Shown here piece after piece: positions 1-5,134 of a DNA stretch of 5,487 nt (the stretch's first letter is position 1; each line of letters starts with the position of its first letter). Source of the DNA: Hyphomicrobiales bacterium (GTDB lineage Bacteria > Pseudomonadota > Alphaproteobacteria > Rhizobiales > Rhizobiaceae). The translations under genes and the position numbers were made by a program. The notes beneath the pieces were generated by a model. That model had not been told where the DNA came from and made no database searches. It was given only the letters and a program-made list of their open reading frames with translations. The stretch spans positions 1-5,487 of the forward strand of contig JAATGD010000380.1 in NCBI GenBank assembly GCA_015654965.1, given 5' to 3'.

Positions 1-89
1 AGAAGCCATGGGCAATTCCCCGAAACAGGCACGCCCGAATCATTCGGGCAGAATGCTGGAATTATGCTGTGCAATCTTTCATACGGCAA
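1..89. other. left-edge stretch, no supported gene
   Basis: This stretch lies downstream of the SDR gene's stop codon. No reading frame here has a credible start, ribosome binding site or recognisable protein. Some plus-strand frames stay open from the window edge, so the tail of a converging gene cannot be strictly excluded, but their translations look random. The only clear structure is the hairpin at 33-49. Confidence 0.5.
33..49. terminator. perfect 7-bp hairpin downstream of the SDR gene (possible terminator)
   Basis: GCCCGAA at 33-39 pairs perfectly with TTCGGGC at 43-49 across a 3-base loop (TCA). It lies about 40 bases past the stop of the minus-strand operon, where a terminator would be expected. 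Neither strand has a T-tract after the stem, so it is not a classical intrinsic terminator. It could instead be a 3'-end stabilising hairpin or part of a dispersed palindromic repeat. The GAATC at 37-41 is also a GANTC methylation site. Confidence 0.4.
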
Positions 90-959
90 TCACCGCCAGT
101 TGTCCTCACGCCACATGGCGGTGAAAGCCGTTCGGTAATCAGGATAGGTGAAGTTATAACCAAGCGCCTTGATGAGGCGGTTGGAGACGCGTTTGTTCTC
201 GCCATAAAAAGAGCGCGCCATTGGTGACATGTCCGCATCATCAAAGGCTATTTCCGGTGGTGGCATGACGCCCATGATTTGGGCTGCGAAGCTGACCACA
301 TCCTGTGGCGGTGCCGGTTCATTATCGGTCACGTTGAAAATTCCGCCCGTCGTCGTACCCGCAAGAAAACGCAAGGCACCGGCAATATCCTCGACATGGA
401 TGCGGTTAAAAACCTGTTCGGGCTTGATGATGCGTCGCGCCGTCCCACGCTCCAGATTGACGAAGGCATTGCGGGCCGGACCATAAATGCCCGAAAGTCG
501 CAGGATGGCGAGCGGCGTGCCATAGGTTTCACCGAGCAATGCCCATGCCTGCTCGGCTGCCAGACGTTCAAGGCTGCGGCGCGAGGTGGGATTGCAAGGC
601 GTGGTTTCATCGACCCATGCGCCTTGATGGTCGCCATAAACGCCAACGGTCGACAGATAGCCGATCCAGCGAATGGTGTTGTCGGGGCGTTGCATGGCTT
701 GCTCAACAAGGCCAAGCGCCGGATCGCCATCGGCACCGGGAGAAATCGAAATCACGACATGAGTGGATTTGACGAGCCGGTCGAGAAGGTCGGGCGAGGC
801 GGCTTCTTCGTTGAAAAACAGAGGTGCGATGCCGGATTGCTCAAGGGATGGAAAATTCTGCTCGTTGCGCGTGGTGCCAGTGATGCTTTCCACATCACCA
901 GTCATCAGTCGTGCGAAAGCTTTTGCGGAATATCCGGCCCCGAACAGGAATATACGCAT
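90..959 (-). CDS. atypical SDR-family NAD(P)-binding protein (YeeZ-like)
   Basis: This encodes a 289-residue Rossmann-fold protein of the extended/atypical short-chain dehydrogenase group, probably cytoplasmic. The N-terminus is a beta-strand followed by the dinucleotide-binding motif GAGYSA (residues 7-12). Further family marks are YLSTVGVYGD (101-110), LRLSGIYGP (153-161) and an epimerase-like C-terminal half. The usual catalytic YxxxK is missing: in the matching stretch, TSRRSLERLAAE, the Tyr and Lys positions appear to be Arg128 and Arg132, while the upstream Ser103 is kept. Such atypical SDRs may bind a nucleotide without classical dehydrogenase chemistry, and the substrate is unknown. 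The chosen ATG fits the Rossmann strand; a frame extending to 1001 would overlap queG and add an unrelated N-terminus. GGAGAAGGG at 965-973 is a good ribosome binding site. The gene starts one base after the queG stop, so it is the last gene of the operon and probably translationally coupled. Confidence 0.85.
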   Translation of the reverse strand: MRIFLFGAGYSAKAFARLMTGDVESITGTTRNEQNFPSLEQSGIAPLFFNEEAASPDLLDRLVKSTHVVISISPGADGDPALGLVEQAMQRPDNTIRWIGYLSTVGVYGDHQGAWVDETTPCNPTSRRSLERLAAEQAWALLGETYGTPLAILRLSGIYGPARNAFVNLERGTARRIIKPEQVFNRIHVEDIAGALRFLAGTTTGGIFNVTDNEPAPPQDVVSFAAQIMGVMPPPEIAFDDADMSPMARSFYGENKRVSNRLIKALGYNFTYPDYRTAFTAMWREDNWR

Positions 960-960
960 A

Positions 961-2160
961 TCAACCCTTCTCCATGCTCCATTCAGCGCGCACCGTAGCA
1001 TCTCGTTCCATCAAGGCCAGACGTTTTTGCAGCCGCGCCACCTGATCCTCATCGGCCAGTTGCCGAAGCGCCCATATCGCGGCTCCCCTTACAACAGGAG
1101 CCTTGTCTTCCAGCAATGTTTCCACTTTGGGCAACAGCGTCTTATCGCCGGAATTACCGGTGGCGATCAGCACATTGCGGATAAAACGGTCGCGTCCGAT
1201 TCTTTTGATGGGAGAGCCGGAAAACAGTGTACGAAAAACCGCATCATCAAGGGTCAGCAGATCGGCGAGGCGAGGCGCTTTCAGATCGTCGCGGGCTTTG
1301 AGTTTTATTTCGCTCGCCACTTGCGCAAACTTGTTCCATGGGCAGACCGAAAGGCAATCGTCGCAACCATAGATGCGATTGCCCAGCGATTTGCGAAATT
1401 CGAGCGGGATCGGTCCCTTGTTCTCGATGGTGAGATAGGAAACGCAGCGCCCCGCATCGATGCGATAGGGGGCGGGGAATGCATTAGTCGGGCAGGCGTC
1501 GAGGCAGGCGCGACACGATCCGCAATGATCGCGGTCGGGTGTGTCGGGTGGAATTTCGGCGGTCGTGAAAATCGAGCCGAGAAACAGCCATGAGCCGTGT
1601 TCGCGGCTCACAAGATTGGTGTGCTTGCCCTGCCAGCCAAGACCGGCGGCTTCCGCCAGCGGCTTTTCCATCACCGGGGCCGTATCGACAAAGACCTTCA
1701 CATCCTGTCCGGCGCGTGCCGCGAAGCGGCTTGCCACATGTTTGAGCTTGCCCTTGATGATGTCATGATAATCGCGGTTCTGCGCATAGACCGAGATGGC
1801 GGCGCGGTCTTTCTGGTCGAGAACAGAAAGCGGATTGTGATCGGGGCCGTAATTCATGGCCAGCATCATGATGGAGCGGACTTCCGGCCAGAGCACACTC
1901 GGATTGGCACGACGCTCTTCGGTTTCTTCCATCCAAGCCATGTCGGCGTGGTCGCCGTCGGCAATATATTGGCGAAGCCGGGCTGGTGCTTGCGGAATGG
2001 CGTCGGGCGTGGTGAAGGCAACCGCATCGAACCCCGCAGCCGTGGCTTCTTCGATCAGGAAGCGTTTGAGCCGCTCGATCTTATCAGGCGCACTCTTTCC
2101 CCGCAAAGCTGCGGCATGATTGTCCGCAACCTTTTCGGGTTTAGAAATCGAGGTCGCCAT
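961..2160 (-). CDS. queG: epoxyqueuosine reductase QueG
   Basis: QueG catalyses the last step of queuosine synthesis, reducing epoxyqueuosine to queuosine at the wobble position of tRNAs with GUN anticodons, using cobalamin and two [4Fe-4S] clusters. The 399-residue product is near the family's usual length. The cofactor-binding N-terminal half contains VFVDTAPVMEKPLAE (157-170), whose Asp159 is the candidate catalytic acid, followed by GLGWQGKHTNL. A ferredoxin-like cluster region follows, with Cys213, 216, 219 and 223 (CGSCRACLDACP), Cys239, and Cys266, 269 and 273 (GCDDCLSVCPWN). The C-terminus, about residues 336-375, is a HEAT-like helical segment seen in many QueG proteins. All eight cluster cysteines are present, so the enzyme looks intact. 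The ATG at 2160 was preferred to a GTG at 2190, although its Shine-Dalgarno is weak. The start lies 20 bases inside the upstream GST-like gene, which suggests translational coupling. Confidence 0.96.
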   Translation of the reverse strand: MATSISKPEKVADNHAAALRGKSAPDKIERLKRFLIEEATAAGFDAVAFTTPDAIPQAPARLRQYIADGDHADMAWMEETEERRANPSVLWPEVRSIMMLAMNYGPDHNPLSVLDQKDRAAISVYAQNRDYHDIIKGKLKHVASRFAARAGQDVKVFVDTAPVMEKPLAEAAGLGWQGKHTNLVSREHGSWLFLGSIFTTAEIPPDTPDRDHCGSCRACLDACPTNAFPAPYRIDAGRCVSYLTIENKGPIPLEFRKSLGNRIYGCDDCLSVCPWNKFAQVASEIKLKARDDLKAPRLADLLTLDDAVFRTLFSGSPIKRIGRDRFIRNVLIATGNSGDKTLLPKVETLLEDKAPVVRGAAIWALRQLADEDQVARLQKRLALMERDATVRAEWSMEKG

Positions 2161-2833
2161 AATGGGCCACCGGGGCCAGGCCCCGCACACGGTCGTTGAG
2201 AAGCGGTCGGAAGGCCGGACGCGACTTCATGCGCGCATACCAGTCGCGGGCGGCTTTCATCTCGCCCCAGTCGATTTCGCCAAGATAATCCAGCACGGAA
2301 ATGGCCGCCGCCGCCGCCATGTCGGCATAGCTTGGATGCGCGCCGCCAAGCCAGTCGCGGGTTGCAGCCAGCCAGTCGATATATTTCATATGCTGGCGGA
2401 TATTGGTGCGCGCGGCGCGTATGGCGGTCGAATCGGGCGAGCTGCCGCCCATTTCGGCTGCCATTTGCAGCTTGAACACACGCTCACGCGCCAGATGGCG
2501 CGTGACTTCATTCTCGAACTTGATCAGGAACCAGTCGACGAGACGACGCACTTCGGCGCGTTCCATCGGGCTTTCCGGCAGCAGGCGGCGGCTGCGTTTC
2601 AATGCGCCGCGCGTCTCATCGAGATATTCGGCAATGACGGTGGCGCCAACCACCGGCAGGTCACGTTCGGCCAGCAGAACCGGCAAGGTCGCCGCCGGAT
2701 TGAGCGCCAGAAATTCCTTGCGTCGCGACCATGGCCGTTCTTCGATCAATTCCGCCTCCACGGCATATTCGCCGAGGATAAGCCGCACATAGCGTGAGCC
2801 TGTGGACATGGGATGATGAAAAAGCGTTAGCAT
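2141..2833 (-). CDS. fzlA: GST-fold protein, probable FtsZ-binding division factor FzlA
   Basis: This 230-residue protein has a glutathione S-transferase fold. The thioredoxin-like N-terminal domain (about 1-78) begins MLTLFHHPMSTGSRYVR. It has the cis-proline motif NPAATLPVL (45-53, Pro51) and GATVIAEYLDE (63-73), in the place of the usual glutathione-contacting ES-AI-YL segment. The C-terminal domain is helical and carries the N-capping Asp171 in SYADMAAAA. The acidic tail HYGDLDF (224-230) is not typical of detoxifying GSTs. I recall that alphaproteobacterial FzlA is a GST homologue of about this length that binds FtsZ, does not bind glutathione, promotes constriction, and has a functionally important Asp227 near its C-terminus; Asp227 here falls in that tail. 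The symbol is therefore an inference; a generic GST is the alternative. The ATG at 2833 starts directly at the first beta-strand; an in-frame TTG at 2860 adds residues outside the fold. It is the first gene of the fzlA-queG-SDR operon and diverges from uppP. Confidence 0.75.
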   Translation of the reverse strand: MLTLFHHPMSTGSRYVRLILGEYAVEAELIEERPWSRRKEFLALNPAATLPVLLAERDLPVVGATVIAEYLDETRGALKRSRRLLPESPMERAEVRRLVDWFLIKFENEVTRHLARERVFKLQMAAEMGGSSPDSTAIRAARTNIRQHMKYIDWLAATRDWLGGAHPSYADMAAAAAISVLDYLGEIDWGEMKAARDWYARMKSRPAFRPLLNDRVRGLAPVAHYGDLDF

Positions 2834-2901
2834 AATCGACGCGCTACTCTTGACTGACAAACTATATATGGTGAACCAAAATGCCCGTTGCTGGTATTTG
2901 C

Positions 2902-2914
2902 ACCTGCGGCAGGT
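2902..2914. promoter_or_regulatory. 13-bp perfect palindrome, candidate operator
   Basis: ACCTGC and GCAGGT form a perfect 6-bp inverted repeat around one central G. The one-base centre makes an RNA hairpin unlikely, so binding by a dimeric regulator is the more natural reading. It lies about 70-80 bases upstream of the GST-like gene's start and about 170 upstream of uppP. No matching known operator is recognised, and chance occurrence is possible. Confidence 0.3.
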
Positions 2915-3027
2915 TATCCCTGTTTTCAGGCGATTCGCGCCATCGCAACGGAATATTTAGCTTATAGGGGCTATGCCTGCGTGAGACAAGCAATCGCTGG
3001 ACGTGGTGATTTTTCACGCTTTCATGC

Positions 3028-3043
3028 TTAACACTTCGTCAAC
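3028..3043 (+). promoter_or_regulatory. CtrA-like site (TTAA-N7-TCAAC)
   Basis: TTAA at 3028-3031, seven bases, then TCAAC at 3039-3043, gives 8 of 9 defined positions of the alphaproteobacterial CtrA consensus TTAA-N7-TTAAC. It ends 43 bases before the uppP start. The match is visible, but CtrA binding is an inference, and degenerate matches occur by chance. Confidence 0.3.
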
Positions 3044-3086
3044 AAATGCTGTTCTTACCCTGCATATCGTTGAAGGCCCTGACTTT

Positions 3087-3893
3087 ATGGATATTTATAA
3101 TCTTCTGGAAGCCGCTTTTCTGGGTCTTATCGAAGGTTTGACAGAGTTCATTCCCGTTTCCTCAACGGGGCATCTTTTGCTGATTGGCCATTTTCTGGGG
3201 TTTGAATCGACCGGAAAGACGTTTGAGGTGCTTATTCAGCTTGGCGCAATTCTGGCGATCCTCACCGTCTATGCCGCCAAATTGCTCAAGCTTCTGACCG
3301 ATTTTCCGCGTGATACGCGCACACGGCGTTTTGTGCTTGGCATTCTGGTGGCCTTTTTGCCCGCCGCCATCATTGGCGCATTGGCGCATGGCTTTATCAA
3401 GAGCGTGCTGTTCGAGACGCCGATGCTTGTCTGTATCATGCTGATCATTGGCGGGTTCATCCTGTTATGGGTTGACCAGCTTGACCTCAAACCACGCTAT
3501 CGCGAAGTGATGGATTATCCGCTTCCCATGTGCCTTGCCATTGGCTTTGCCCAGTGCCTTGCCATGATCCCCGGCGTATCACGTTCCGGCTCCACCATTG
3601 TCGGCGCATTGTTGATGGGCGCTGACAAGCGTTCGGCTGCGGAGTTTTCGTTTTTCCTCGCCATGCCGACCATGGTCGGTGCCTTTTCCTATGACCTTTA
3701 TAAAAGCCGCAACATCCTGTCGCTCAATGACGGTGCGCTGATCGGGGTCGGATTCGTGATGGCCTTTATTTCCGGCGTCTTCGTCGTGCGTTATCTGCTC
3801 GATTATGTCTCGCGCCACGGCTTCAAGCTGTTTGCGTGGTGGCGGCTGATCGTCGGTGCGCTCGGCCTTTCGGCCTTGCTTGTGTGGGGGTGA
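3087..3893 (+). CDS. uppP: undecaprenyl-diphosphate phosphatase UppP (BacA)
   Basis: UppP is an integral inner-membrane enzyme that dephosphorylates undecaprenyl diphosphate to undecaprenyl phosphate, recycling the lipid carrier for peptidoglycan and other envelope polymers; overexpression confers bacitracin resistance. The 268-residue product has the normal family length. The first active-site motif is EGLTEFIPVSSTGH (16-29), with Glu16, Glu20, Ser26 and His29. The second is PGVSRSGST (162-170), with Arg166. Several hydrophobic stretches match the multi-span BacA topology, for example about 49-63, 81-100, 112-128, 146-161, 206-224 and 241-267. The ATG at 3087 starts immediately before the conserved MDIYNLLEAAFLGLIEG and has GAAGG at 3072-3076 as ribosome binding site; an upstream GTG at 3003 gives a longer but poorly supported N-terminus. 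It stands alone on the plus strand, divergent from the GST-like operon, and ends 6 bases before a strong terminator. Confidence 0.97.
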   Translation: MDIYNLLEAAFLGLIEGLTEFIPVSSTGHLLLIGHFLGFESTGKTFEVLIQLGAILAILTVYAAKLLKLLTDFPRDTRTRRFVLGILVAFLPAAIIGALAHGFIKSVLFETPMLVCIMLIIGGFILLWVDQLDLKPRYREVMDYPLPMCLAIGFAQCLAMIPGVSRSGSTIVGALLMGADKRSAAEFSFFLAMPTMVGAFSYDLYKSRNILSLNDGALIGVGFVMAFISGVFVVRYLLDYVSRHGFKLFAWWRLIVGALGLSALLVWG

Positions 3894-3899
3894 AAAGTA

Positions 3900-3923
3900 A
3901 AAAGGGGCCTCTCGGCCCCTTTT
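3900..3923. terminator. bidirectional intrinsic terminator between uppP and the NDUFA9-like gene
   Basis: AAAAGGGGCC (3900-3909) pairs perfectly over 10 bp with GGCCCCTTTT (3914-3923), leaving a TCTC loop. The stem's own ends supply a T-run on the plus strand, and the plus-strand A-run at 3899-3903 reads as a T-run on the minus strand, so it can work in both directions. It begins 6 bases after the uppP stop and ends 2 bases before the stop of the converging gene, and so serves both. Confidence 0.9.
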
Positions 3924-3925
3924 GA

Positions 3926-4912
3926 TCATGCAAATCCGGTCTTGGTATATTGACCGGCGACGCGATAGCGCCAGAGATAAGCGGGCAGGACCGCATCCAC
4001 CGCTTCCGGGGTAATACCCATGCCTTCGAGTGTGCGGCCATCTTTTGAGGCCTCGGCAGAGACGACATTATCCGCTTTCAAAAGCTTGACCTGATCGGTG
4101 GTGATCAGCGCACCCGGCAAAAGTCCGAGGATGGAAGCCTGCAAACGCGCCACCCACCATGGCATGGAGACGATCAGGCGCTTGCGCCCGATGACGCCGA
4201 GCATATCCTGCATCCAGTTTTTGAATGGCTGCACGTCTGGACCACCGAGTTCATAGGTCGTGCCTGCGGCCAGGTTACTATCGACGCTACGTGCGACGGC
4301 TTCTGCGACATCGCCGACATAGACCGGCTGCAATTTCGTCTCTCCGCCGCCGATGACAGGCAGGAAAGGTGAGATGCGGGCCAGATTGGCAAAACGGTTG
4401 AAGAAGCGGTCTTCATGACCGAAAATGATCGACGGACGCAGGATCACCGTATTGGGCAACACAGAGCGTACGGCGTTTTCGCCTTCCGCCTTGGTGCGGG
4501 CATAGGCCGAGGGCGAGTTCACATCGGCGGCAAGCGAGGAGAGATGCGTGAGCGAAACGCCTTCCGCTTTGGTGGCTTCCGCGATGTTTTTTGCGCCCAG
4601 CACCTGCACGGTATTGAAACGCTGGCGCCCGCTTTCGGATAGGATGCCAACGAGGTTGACCACATGGTCGGAACCCTTGACGACATGATCGACCGAGGCG
4701 CGATTGCGGACATTGGCCTGCACCATCTGGATCTGCCCGACATTGCCCAATGGGGCCATGTAATAGGCGATTTCCGGCTTGCGAACAGCCACCCGCACGC
4801 GATAGCCACGCTTGGTGAGGGCTGCCACGACCGCGCGCCCGACAAAGCCAGAGCCACCAAAGACGGTAACCAGTTTAGGCTTGTTATGGACTTCGTTCGG
4901 TTCGGTCTTCAT
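3926..4912 (-). CDS. complex I NDUFA9-subunit-family NAD(P)-binding protein
   Basis: The 328-residue product is an extended-SDR-like Rossmann protein of the family related to mitochondrial complex I subunit NDUFA9 (39 kDa). The nucleotide-binding motif is VTVFGGSGFVGRAVV (15-29). Other marks are the VRKPE segment after the second strand (43-47), DHVVNLVGIL (82-91), HLSSLAAD (123-130), an intact YxxxK (Tyr137-Lys141, YARTK) and LRPSIIFGHEDRFFNRFANL. The family is known for NAD(P)H binding and, in mitochondria, for a place near the quinone site of complex I. Whether bacterial members join complex I is not settled by sequence, and some relatives act in quinone biosynthesis or as sugar-epimerase-like enzymes. 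No other nuo gene is in the window. The ATG at 4912 was chosen because AGGAG lies 6 bases upstream and the Rossmann strand follows; in-frame upstream codons to 5014 translate to a Cys/Arg-rich, non-family sequence. The gene is divergent from lepA and convergent with uppP. Confidence 0.88.
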   Translation of the reverse strand: MKTEPNEVHNKPKLVTVFGGSGFVGRAVVAALTKRGYRVRVAVRKPEIAYYMAPLGNVGQIQMVQANVRNRASVDHVVKGSDHVVNLVGILSESGRQRFNTVQVLGAKNIAEATKAEGVSLTHLSSLAADVNSPSAYARTKAEGENAVRSVLPNTVILRPSIIFGHEDRFFNRFANLARISPFLPVIGGGETKLQPVYVGDVAEAVARSVDSNLAAGTTYELGGPDVQPFKNWMQDMLGVIGRKRLIVSMPWWVARLQASILGLLPGALITTDQVKLLKADNVVSAEASKDGRTLEGMGITPEAVDAVLPAYLWRYRVAGQYTKTGFA

Positions 4913-4918
4913 CCTTGT

Positions 4919-4923
4919 CTCCT
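4919..4923 (-). promoter_or_regulatory. Shine-Dalgarno site fixing the NDUFA9-like start
   Basis: Read on the minus strand, AGGAG lies 6 bases before the ATG at 4912. This is the strongest ribosome binding site in the window. It supports the 328-residue start over the in-frame upstream ATG at 4927, which would place this site inside the coding region. Confidence 0.8.
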
Positions 4924-5100
4924 GCATGAAAGCGGGGCACGCGCAACAGCTTTTGTCTCTGACGCGGCGCATGCCTGTTGAGCGGTGATTTATCGCCTTT
5001 TTGCAGCAAGGCAAAGGGGACTTGTTGTCACGATGATGAAAGTCACTCCTTTTCGCGCATTTCGCCTCTGTTCTTTTCTGGATTGCGCTCGAATAGCGCT

Positions 5101-5127
5101 TTGAAAATCGTCCGCTTGCTGTTAAAT
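5101..5127 (+). promoter_or_regulatory. candidate lepA promoter
   Basis: TTGAAA (5101-5106) matches the -35 consensus at 5 of 6 positions and TTAAAT (5122-5127) matches the -10 at 4 of 6, with a 15-bp spacer. If real, transcription would start around 5133-5136, at or almost at the lepA ATG. That fits the lack of a Shine-Dalgarno sequence. The short spacer keeps confidence low. Confidence 0.3.
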
Positions 5128-5134
5128 CGCGCGC

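Larger units (their letters stand above)
2834..3086. promoter_or_regulatory. divergent intergenic region between the GST-like gene and uppP
   Basis: These 253 bases must hold the promoters of the minus-strand operon and of uppP. No strong sigma-70 pair stands out on either strand. An AT-rich TATATA/TATAGT patch near 2860-2870 could be a -10 for the operon, but I see no good -35. Possible regulatory marks are a 13-bp palindrome at 2902-2914, a GANTC methylation site (GATTC, 2932-2936) and a CtrA-like half-site pair at 3028-3043. A GTG frame from 3003 adds 28 residues to UppP, but they lie outside the conserved protein. No separate small gene is supported. Confidence 0.6.
4913..5134. promoter_or_regulatory. 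divergent intergenic region between the NDUFA9-like gene and lepA
   Basis: These 222 bases separate two divergently transcribed genes and should contain both promoters. On the lepA side, TTGAAA at 5101-5106 with TTAAAT at 5122-5127 is the best sigma-70-like pair, though the 15-bp spacer is short. No clear promoter is seen for the minus-strand gene. A weak imperfect hairpin, GCCTT/AAGGC, lies at 4995-5012. Short reading frames here lack convincing start signals, and no GANTC site was seen. Confidence 0.5.

Noticed and set aside
279..998. 239-codon plus-strand frame opposite the SDR gene
   Set aside because: It is a shadow of the minus-strand SDR gene, whose Rossmann motif and operon position are well supported.
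763..1593. Long open plus-strand frame opposite the SDR gene and queG
   Set aside because: It runs antisense to queG, whose eight cluster cysteines and motifs are clear. The translation has no recognisable domain and is what GC-rich coding DNA gives on the opposite strand.
2120..2797. 225-codon plus-strand frame opposite the GST-like gene
   Set aside because: It overlaps the GST-like coding sequence almost completely and has a His/Arg/Gln-rich translation without a recognisable domain.
3002..3018. GTGA-TTTT-TCAC small inverted repeat near the uppP upstream region
   Set aside because: A 4-bp stem is expected by chance and has no supporting context.
3003..3086. GTG-initiated N-terminal extension of UppP
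   Set aside because: The extra 28 residues precede the conserved N-terminus, while the ATG at 3087 has its own ribosome binding site and gives the normal 268-residue length.
4995..5012. GCCTT/AAGGC inverted repeat in the lepA upstream region
   Set aside because: The stem is only 5 bp with an 8-base loop, too weak to call a terminator or operator.
4913..5014. Upstream extension of the NDUFA9-like protein
   Set aside because: The added residues are Cys/Arg-rich and unlike the family, and a strong AGGAG lies immediately upstream of the ATG at 4912.
4988..5044. Possible short leader peptide on the minus strand upstream of the NDUFA9-like gene
   Set aside because: The GTG start would sit on top of the only purine-rich patch, and the roughly 18-codon product has no regulatory codon pattern.
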